From Heracleum sosnowskyi (lineage: Eukaryota; Streptophyta; Magnoliopsida; Apiales; Apiaceae): a stretch of 64,000 nt of DNA. Below, one piece after another: positions 56,403 to 64,000 of this stretch (positions are counted from its first letter, which is position 1; every line of letters starts with the position of its first letter). The DNA is taken from contig CM061235.1 of the NCBI GenBank assembly GCA_030848705.1, positions 138,763,228-138,827,227 on the forward strand, in the 5' to 3' direction. The translations under genes were made by a program, and so were the position numbers. Below the pieces are notes generated by a model. The model did not search any database and was not told the origin of the DNA. It saw only the letters and a program-made list of their open reading frames with translations.

Positions 56403-58300
56403 AAGCTCATAATTCATAAGCTGTGCGACACATGTTTTTTCTATAATTATAATTAGAATTTTTTTTAATATTTACATGTTATTAGTTTACATGATCAAAT
56501 TGTAGTTAAAAATTTAATATTTATTAGATTTCACATGTTCAGTTTACTATTTATGCTCTATCTTAAATTTTAAAAATCAGATTTGGAAATTTTTATAGTC
56601 TACACGTAAAAATTATCCTAAAACTAAAAAATGAAGAAAGTGACGAATTTTTATGTTAATAATTTTATTCGATTTAGGAAATCTACACGTATTTGGTTTC
56701 GATTATCAAATTATCATTTTTATTTGAATATACTTCTACTAACAACCAAATACATTTTTTAATAATATATCCAATAATTTTTATCTATCTATTTTAAACC
56801 TTATTATTGTGTATATATATAATGAAATTGAATATACTTTACGTAATTAAATTGTTCTACTTATTAAATTATAACTACTTTTTAGTTTAGATTTTTGAAA
56901 AATCCAATTCTAATACAACTTTTTTTAACTTATATCATTTTTAGACAATAATTTCTTCTCTTTATATTATATATAATCTTGACTATTTATTTTTTAAAAT
57001 ATTAGATCCAATGATTGTGATTGTTTTGGCAGTATTAAAGATCAGACTACCAAAATGTCGGTCTTTCGAATAAGATTACTTTTATGCTTATTATATATTA
57101 CTAGTTTACCCGTGCAATACGCATAACCCTTAAAAACACCTAATTACTACGTAAATATGTGTTTATATTCTATTTTGGAGCTCGAGTAATGAAAATTAAG
57201 TGATAAAACCCGGATTTGATAATTTAATTTTTTGTATTGGGCCTTATTCTGCATATTTATAAATAAAAATAATAAGTAAATGTAATTAATTAAATACCGT
57301 AGAGTACCGTACCAAAAAACTAGTAACAAAATTTTTAATGTTTCGATTTTATTAATACTAGCTTATAAGCCGTGCAACGCACGACTCTTTCTTTAATATC
57401 TATAATTACATTTCTTCATAATAATTTTAATATTTGAATGTTATTAGTTTACATGATCAAATTATGGTAAAAACAATCTAGACAAACAAATTATAGTTAC
57501 AAATTTGGTGTTTATTAGATGTTTACATGCTCAATTTACTATTTATTTATCTTGAGTTATAAAAGTTAGATTTGAACGATTTTACGGCCAACATCAAACT
57601 CACAAAATAATCTTTAATTTAACAATGATTTAAGAATTCTTTTTCAATTAAAATTACTCTGAAACTAAAGAGAGAAGAACATGACAAACTTTAGTTTTGA
57701 GAATTCTATTCGATTTAACAAATATGCTTATGCGTAGTTTAGATTATTAGAATATCTTTTTAAACCAAAAACACTTTTGAATTTAAAATTCAACGGTTTT
57801 CATCTATTTATTTTAGGATCTAACAATCCTTTTTATTTTGGTAGATAATAAAAATGGAATATTATTACGTATTAATTAAATCGGCAAAAATAATTAAATT
57901 GTTAAAATAATAATAAAATTATTATTATTAGAATTTAGATACTCACTTTACTATTTGGGGTTTATCTTAAGTTTTAAAAACTGAATTTCAACAATTTTAG
58001 AGCTCACGCGAATCTAATGAAATTACCTTTAATTTAATGATTATTTAATATTTCTTATCTAAGTGGAACTAACCATAGATGGGAGAGAAAAGAGAATTAT
58101 AAATTTTTATATGGAGAATCCTATTCAATATATAAAACTAATTTATTTTTTGTTTAAATGATTAGAATAAACTATCCTAGTATTTAAATGTAATCCCATT
58201 TTTAATAAAATATACTTTTTAATATTAGATCTAACGATTATTTTCTATCTATTTAAAATCTAATACTGCTTATTAATTTGGTCGTCCAAGACCGAACTAC
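56403..58300 (-). repeat. Cluster of diverged Helitron-like copies
   Basis: Three related segments lie in the same direction: about 56405-56830, 57358-57860 and 57920-58270. They share TTATTAGTTTACATGATCAA (first two copies), TTTACTATTTAT, (A/G)TTCTATTCGATTTA and a CATCTATTTATTTTA-like block. The left edges of the first two look like Helitron 3' ends read on the minus strand. At 57358-57383 CTAG is preceded by nine bases and the hairpin CGTGCGTTGCACG. Near 56405-56435 a mutated form is seen. A further CTAG at 57101-57104 with an imperfect CCGTGCAATACGC hairpin closes another piece. No Rep/helicase gene is present. Confidence 0.55.
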
Positions 58301-59215
58301 GAAAGTAAGTACCAAAATTTTAGATAATATATATCTCCTTATGCTAATTTTATATAAGGATATAATAGTAGAGAATAAATTCATGAGGTTACTTCAGAAT
58401 ATTTATTTGAAGTAATGAAACAAAGTAAATGTATATTATATTGTGGGAAGTAATAATAAAAAATAAATTACAAATTACAATATATATGAAAATACTAAGT
58501 AAATTGTACATCAAGTAAATTTCATGAGATAGTCCGAGGAAAAAAATCATAGATAAGAATATGGTAAGTCAAGTTTGGTCCAAAAAAAGGTTTGCCAAAT
58601 TCTTTAGACGGCTCAATAGTCAATCCCATTATAAATATCCAAATTTAAATACATTTGTTAAAAATTTAATTTTACTTTTAAGCTATACTATATTATTATC
58701 AAACGAAACATTAAAAATTTTGATAATTGTTTCTGTTTCACTTAACTACACTTAGTTTTTACTAAAATATTTATTAATTGTTTTTATTTATAGATATGCG
58801 TCAGAAGGCCCTATAATAAAATTTAAGTATCGAAGTAAGATTTAATTATTTAATTTTGTTACTTGGCCCCATAATAGAATTTAAACACATATATAGAGAC
58901 TAATTATATTAACAATCTTTTGTAAGTGATATATCATTCAAAACTTATTACTACATACTTAACTATTTTATAAACATGTTCTAACTATGACACATGTAAT
59001 TATATCTATTTTATTTAAATACATTTCTAAGATCTATTTAATATAAAATTTATTAGCAGATTTAATTCAATTCAAATTATACCATAATTAAAATATTTAC
59101 TACAACCATAAATATCAAATATTAAAAATTACTCATGCATGGCTTTTACAAGATAAATACATTTTAGATTAAAAAATATTTAAAAGTATAAATATAAAAA
59201 TATAAACTACTAAAT
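58301..59215. other. AT-rich intergenic DNA
   Basis: I see no ORF above background, no terminal repeats and no tandem array. A phrase like GATTTAATTATTTAATTTTG near 58838, followed by a GGCCC, resembles 57215-57245 and may be another scrap of the same Helitron-like family. Confidence 0.35.
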
Positions 59216-59480
59216 AGATAAAAAAATCATGAAAAATGAAATAAGTTGAGCAAAATGTTAGTATTTTCTAACATTCAACTTATCATCTTATAAGTTATAA
59301 CTTATAAGTTAGATTATAAGTTGGGTAGACAAACACCCCCATAAGTCATAAGTCATAAGCTAAAAAAATAAGTTATAATTTATAAGTTAATGAAATAAGT
59401 TAAGTACACAAACACCCTAAGTCAAAATTGATTTATAAGTCATAAACTTATAAAAATAAGTGCGGCCAAACAGGCCCAAT
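59216..59480. mobile_element. Possible hAT-like MITE remnant rich in ATAAGT
   Basis: The stretch is full of ATAAGT, CTTATAAGTTATAACTTATA palindromes and CATAAGTCATAAG. It ends GCGGCCAAACAGGCCC at about 59462-59477. The reverse, GGGCCTGTTTGGCCGC, is a frequent end of plant non-autonomous transposons. GACAAACACCC and CACAAACACCC occur at both sides of the middle. I could not find a matching left end or duplication, so the class and borders are uncertain. Confidence 0.4.
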
Positions 59481-60860
59481 ATATAACTCATTGTAACTTA
59501 ATTTTTTTTGGGGTTTTGGAATGTTAGATATGAAACTAATTATTTGGGCCATAAGTTGGATTGAGCTTAATGATTCTTATTGGGCTGCTTGAGTAACATG
59601 GACCTTTTCATCTAGCTTATGGCCCAACTTCCATGAAGAGTGAATCATGACGGATTTTTTCATCCAGCATATTTATTATTTGCACCGAGTTCTGAAAATA
59701 ACGGGGAGTTCTCTGTATTATCTATTACGTGTGATAAGTAACTTTTTTTTTTAAAGATGTTTATTTCTCTGAAAGAAGGGATGACTTAATCAAATCTGGG
59801 TTGTCATGTAGGGATATTATGAACACAGTCTCAATCTCAAGCCTTGCCTTCAGCTTACTCAATGTTCATATGCAAGTCGTAAGAGGCAGCCAACTGATTA
59901 GTCAATTTTGTAAGCAGCAGTAATAATTATTTGAGGACTAGTAAACTTTTTGAACACTAAATTCACTCCTATAGCCGAAAGAAATGGACTTAGCTACAAT
60001 CTTTAAATTTCCTACGTCCACGTTTCTATAATCACCACGGAAAAGTTGATACTTCAACCCTAGAATTAACACAACAAGGAACTTCTGAACTTTTTTCCTT
60101 TGATTCAATATCTTGATAATCTTTCAGCGTCGGTAATATGTCAATGTCAAATTGTATAAATGAATATCGTTTTGTTTCAATGGATGGGTTTTACTATTGG
60201 GGCTTTGGAGGTGTGGCTTAGTAAGAAGTTTAAGGAATAAATATTATTTTATGTTATAAATATGTCACATGAGTGATTCCTGACTATAGACGAGTAACAC
60301 TTGGAGCTAGGCAAATATATATATATATATAAGTATATCTTATCTTCGATAATGTTCAGATATGAATCAAGCTTGTTAAATAAGTCAGCAAATCAAGCTT
60401 ATGGATACCATAACTATTAAAACATTATACATGCTTTAAGAAGCCTGTGTGGTTCATTAAGAAATACTTGCGTAAATAAGCCAACGAGAGGTTGATGCAT
60501 AGAGCGGTTTGTTTTGTGTTTGTTGTTTGAACAAATTGTTGGTGAAAGGTGGAAAAGAAAAGAAGGTTTGGCTTGCCTTTAATATGTTTAATTATTTTAT
60601 AAGCAATTTTCTGCAATATAGGAAAATGGTAGGCCAACAGTCAAAGAAAGAAGACTTGAAACACTAATCACAATTCTTAACAGATTTTGCTTTTGTCCTG
60701 CTTATGACAATATAACTCAAAACTTGAATGTTATGGAGTACATTTTTATTGTAAATAGGAGCATTAACTTTATGCATGTCATGTGTTTTATTTAAAAATG
60801 TTGTTAGTTTTACAGGTAGTTAATTAAACAAAATCTTAGGTTCCACAATTGTAATCAATC
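59481..60860. other. Intergenic DNA, less AT-rich, no feature seen
   Basis: Base composition is more balanced than in the neighbours and I find no repeat copy elsewhere in the window. It could be unique host sequence such as the outskirts of a gene. Only short ORFs occur, one of 70 codons on the minus strand at 60425-60637, without any recognisable domain. An (AT)n run lies near 60316-60331. Confidence 0.35.
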
Positions 60861-60868
60861 TTTTCACT

Positions 60869-61691
60869 TAAGGGTGAGCATGAAAAACCGAAACCGAAAA
60901 ATTAACCGGAAAAAACAGATAAATCACACCGAAAAAAATCAAACCGGAAAAAAACCTAACAAAAAAACCGAAACTAATGGTTCGGTTTCGGTTCCGGTTT
61001 TTAGTCAAAAACAAACCGAAATTAACCGAACCGCTATATTATATTTATATATAATATATAATATATATTATTATGATAACTCCGAACAAATTGATTTTAA
61101 TATTCATTACATAAATATATACTTTATATTAGTATGAATAAGTTATATAATATATCCTCATAAACTCTACAAGATCAATATTATATTAGTTTTGAATCAT
61201 AATTTTAAAGATTTTTCTATTAAATTTGTATAAATTGTTTGATACGCACATGTTATAATCTTGTTTTTCATTGTTAAGGACATATATATTTGTTGTAAAT
61301 GTTATTTTTATTTATCATATGAATTACATTTTTCGTAAATGTTATTTTTATTTATCATATGAATTACATATAAAATATAATTTTATGAAATGAATTTAGT
61401 TTGGTTCACGAATTTGAAAATGACTAAATTTTTAATTTTTATTAAAATATAATTATTGTACTTTGACTCTATTTATTTTACCAAATACATTACCAACGAA
61501 AATTTCGTACAAGTTAAAAAAATAATAATATTAAAAAACCGAAAAAAACGAAACCGATAAATGATTAACCGAAACCGAAAAAACCGCTCTATACGGTTTG
61601 GTAGTGGTTAATAGCAATTAACCGAACCGAATATATTGGTTTGGTAACAGTTAATCCTAAAAACCGCACCAAACCGCACCATGCACCCCTA
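60869..61691. mobile_element. hAT-type MITE (823 bp)
   Basis: A perfect 8-bp duplication, TTTTCACT, is at 60861-60868 and 61692-61699. The ends TAAGGGTGAGCATG and, on the minus strand, TAGGGGTGCATGG form short imperfect inverted repeats. Inside both ends CCGAAACCG, AACCGAACCG and CGGTTTGG repeats face each other, a pattern common in plant hAT MITEs. The middle is AT-rich. No transposase is present, and the 87-residue ORF at 60874 is an accident of the CCGAAA repeats. Confidence 0.88.
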
Positions 61692-61790
61692 TTTTCACTA
61701 ATAATCAAGTTGCTATGATCGATGATCAGGTCAAAAACTAAATTTATATGGTCAATAAATAAGTTAATTAATAAAGAATACTGCTAAAAT

Positions 61791-62128
61791 TGTTGGGTTT
61801 GTGGAGTCTAACATGTTTCAGAATTGGTTTCTGATTTGAGTTAGAATTTCCAGATCTGAATTCTAATCAGAGTTCGTAATTTCAGAATTTGAGAATTAGA
61901 CTCTGATTAGTTTAGGCCCAATTTCTTCTCTTAGAAATAGTCTCATGTGATTGTAAAACACCAACACAACATAACACAATTCAATGTGAGAGATCAATAC
62001 AAAATTAGTGCAGCTTGTGGAGTAGGAATTTCCGAACCACGTAAATCTTTGTCTTGTGTGATTGTCGTTTATTTTCTTGTTCTTGTTTATTCACTTTGGA
62101 TTTTGCTTTCGTTGTTGTATACTCAACA
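61791..62128 (+). mobile_element. 5' LTR of element E (338 bp)
   Basis: It runs from TGTTGGGTTTGTGG to TATACTCAACA. The primer site TGGTATCAAGAGC starts two bases later (62131-62143). It has one extra A compared with the tRNA-Met complement TGGTATCAGAGC. The left flank is AAAAT (61786-61790); the right duplication is out of reach. Confidence 0.85.
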
Positions 62129-62168
62129 ACTGGTATCAAGAGCCTAGGTTTTCAGGCGAGTGGGAGCG

Positions 62169-62983
62169 ATGACAGGAGAAGGGAAAGTAAAGATCGACAA
62201 ATTTGATGGCAAATATTTTGGATATTGGAAGATGCAAATTGAAGATTATTTGTATCAGAAAAAACTACATCAACCGCTAGAAGAGAAGAAGCCAGATAAG
62301 ATGGATGAGACTGAATGGAAGCTATTGGATAGGCAGGCTCTGGGTGTTGTCAGATTGACTTTGGCGAAGAACGTTGCTTACAACATCAAGGAAACGACAA
62401 CTCATGGATTGATCAAGGCGTTAACAAATATGTATGAGAAGCCACCTGTTTCGAATAAGGTGTATTTGTGTCGTTTGTTGTTTGCCGCGAGATTGAATGA
62501 AGGTGATTGTGTTGCTGATCATGTGAACGAATTTAATTCTATCCTATCAAGATTGACATCAATGGATATTAAATTTGATGATGAAGTACAAGCCTTGTTG
62601 TTGGTATCCTTGTTACCTGACAGTTGGCCAGGATTTGTCACTGCTATTAGTAATTCATCTGGGAACGGTAAGATGACTTTTAATGGAGTTCGAGATTCGA
62701 TTCTTGGAGAAGATAATCGTAGGAGAAGCTCAGGAGAGTCGTCAGGTTCCTTATTGAGTACTGAGAGCAGAGGCAAAAAGTCCGAGAGGGGGCAGAATCA
62801 GGGGCGTAGTGGATCGAAGTCACAAAAAAGAGAACAATCCAAAGATCGTAAGGAGATTGTTTGTTGAAACTGTCAGAAAAAGGGTCACTTCAGAAATCAG
62901 TGTACGGCTCCTGCAGCTCCTAAAGGAAAGAAGAAAGAGGATAATTCAGCTAATGTAGTTGAAGAAGTGGTGAATCATGGGTT
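62169..62983 (+). pseudogene. gag: Gag of element E, broken
   Basis: The first ATG after the LTR is at 62169 (MTGEGKVKIDKFDGKYFGYW). The N-terminal capsid-like (DUF4219/UBN2-type) domain covers about 200 residues with LLDRQALGVVRLTLAKNVAY and LFAARLNEGDCVADHVNEFN. A Ser/Arg/Lys-rich segment (about 62710-62850) leads to the CCHC zinc knuckle. There TGA at 62865-62867 replaces the residue between the first two Cys (C-stop-NCQKKGHFRNQC); a Trp codon in relatives would explain a G-to-A change. A frameshift near 62975 separates gag from pol. Confidence 0.9.
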
Positions 62984-63976
62984 ATGGATTCTGGTGCATC
63001 ATTCCATACGACCTCTTGCAAGGATTTGATGTTAAATTTTAGACTTGGAAATTTTGGTAAAGTCCGTCTTGCTGATGATGAGACTTTGGACATTGCGGGC
63101 ATGAGAGATATTAATCTCAAGACCTCTTTGGGGACTAGTTGGATGTTGAAAGATGTAAGGTACATTCCTGGACTTAAGAAGATGTTGATATCTGTGGGTC
63201 AGTTAGATAAGGAAGGGTATCGAGTTTCTTTCGGAAACGGACAGTGGAAGGTTATAAAGGGGAATCTAGTTGTTGCTCGTGGAGAGAAGAAGGTGACTTT
63301 GTACATAGTTGAACAATCTAGCTATGAAGCAAATGCAGTTGCAGATGAGATTGGGTCTTCAACTTTGTGGCACCAAAGACTTGGTCATATGAGTGAAAAG
63401 GGTATGAAGCTGTTAACTTCAAATGGGAAGATTCCAGAGCTGAAGAATGTGGAAGTTGGATTCTGTGAGCCATGTGTTCTTGGAAAGCAGAAACGAGTTA
63501 CTTTTGCAAAATCAGAGAGGACCCCGAAGGCTAAGAAGTTAGAGCTAGTTCATACATATGTATATGGTCCAACAACAGTTGCGTCGTTGGGAGGATCTCG
63601 CTACTATGTCACTTTCATTGATGATTCCACTAGAAAGGTATGGATTTGCTTTTTGAAGAAAAAATCAGATGTGTTTGATACTTTCAAGAAGTGGAAGACT
63701 GAAGTTGAAAATCAGACCGGTTTGAAGGTTAAGAGTTTGATGTCAGATAATGGTGGTGAGTATAGTAGTGACGAGTTTAAAAGCTATTACGCAGAATACA
63801 GGATTAGAATGATTAAAACTATTCCAAGGACACTGCAGCAAAATGGTGTTGCAGAGCGCATGAATAGAACCTTGAATGAGAGGGCCAAGAGTATGAGGTT
63901 ACATGCAGGGTTGCCGAAGACTTTTTGGGCAGATGTAGTTAGCACAACAGTGTATCTTGATAGGTCCATAATTTAA
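62984..63976 (+). pseudogene. pol: Protease and integrase of element E
   Basis: The segment opens with the aspartic protease site MDSGASFHTT (62984-63013). The GAG-pre-integrase module shows LWHQRLGHMSEKGMKLL (about 63367) and CEPCVLGKQKR. The integrase core then has HTYVYGP near 63552, where the first catalytic Asp is Tyr, followed by intact FIDDSTRK, MSDNGGEYSS and NGVAERMNRTL with the second Asp and the Glu. The frame ends TAA at 63974-63976, directly behind DRSII, where relatives continue into the next conserved block. Without the first Asp the enzyme should be inactive. Confidence 0.9.
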
Positions 63977-64000
63977 TACAATTTTAATACCTATTTTATG

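Larger units (their letters stand above)
61791..64000 (+). mobile_element. Element E: Ty1/copia retrotransposon (Tork-like), 5' half
   Basis: A 338-bp LTR, a tRNA-Met-like primer site, gag and the protease-integrase part of pol follow in the copia order. The integrase sequence and the gag layout resemble the Tork/TNT1 group rather than Sireviruses. The expected RT and the 3' LTR lie beyond the window or are lost: the familiar sequence stops at about 63970 and the last 30 bases do not continue it, so a deletion or insertion may start there. Confidence 0.88.

Noticed and set aside
59820..60250. Possible host gene end
   Set aside because: Composition is more gene-like than the surroundings, but there is no ORF, splice pattern or protein motif to support a gene.
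60874..61137. 87-residue Asn/Lys-rich ORF
   Set aside because: It is produced by CCGAAA repeats and AT-rich DNA of the hAT MITE.

Overview
The window is plant nuclear DNA made almost entirely of transposable elements. It carries Ty1/copia and Ty3/gypsy retrotransposons primed by initiator tRNA-Met, a Mutator-like element with a 9-bp target duplication, a Stowaway-type MITE, a hAT-type MITE with an 8-bp duplication, a TRIM element, Helitron-like ends and AT-rich spacers. This points to a flowering plant with a large repeat-rich genome, probably a eudicot. The species cannot be named. I see no convincing host gene, rRNA, tRNA or CRISPR array.

Layout. Positions 1-11052 are the 3' part of Sirevirus-type (Ty1/copia, Maximus/SIRE-like) element A: gag, pol, a spacer with an antisense small ORF, a long env-like ORF and a 462-bp 3' LTR. 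A sits inside the reverse transcriptase gene of a second Sirevirus, B (11053-19330). B keeps the end of pol, a spacer with a dense short-motif array, an env-like ORF and a 1.43-kb LTR. A 1004-bp Mutator-like element (13173-14176) lies just before B's env-like start codon. Positions 19331-22677 hold a Stowaway MITE, Helitron-like repeats and a reversed solo Sirevirus LTR (D).

Positions 22678-52532 are one Sirevirus, C, bounded by 1.04-kb LTRs and a perfect AATAT target duplication. It is enlarged by two foreign pieces. An Angela-like copia fragment (25797-28764) replaces the end of gag and the protease. A reversed Ty3/gypsy element F (36810-50052, 4.3-kb LTRs, CACTG duplication) sits inside the env-like ORF. 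Positions 52533-60868 are AT-rich intergenic DNA with a TRIM, a small satellite array grown from it, and several Helitron-like copies. A hAT MITE (60869-61691) and the 5' half of a Tork-like copia element, E (61791 to the window end), close the window.

How the parts work together. Gag packages RNA, and pol (protease, integrase, reverse transcriptase, RNase H) makes and inserts the DNA copy. The long env-like ORFs have no visible membrane segment. They share an N-terminal domain, acidic and low-complexity stretches and coiled coils. Every full-length gene here is broken, mostly by stops that look like C-to-T changes at Gln or Arg codons, so any movement needs help in trans.

The most interesting signal is that each Sirevirus LTR carries its own repeated short motif: TACTGATG in A, GAGTCATAC in B, TGACAG in C and TCCTGAT in D. 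The motifs recur in the pol-env spacers of A, B and C, and in A and C also inside protein-coding repeats. In B the same array stands directly before a TATA box in both the LTR and the spacer. This resembles an element-specific regulatory code read by a dedicated factor.
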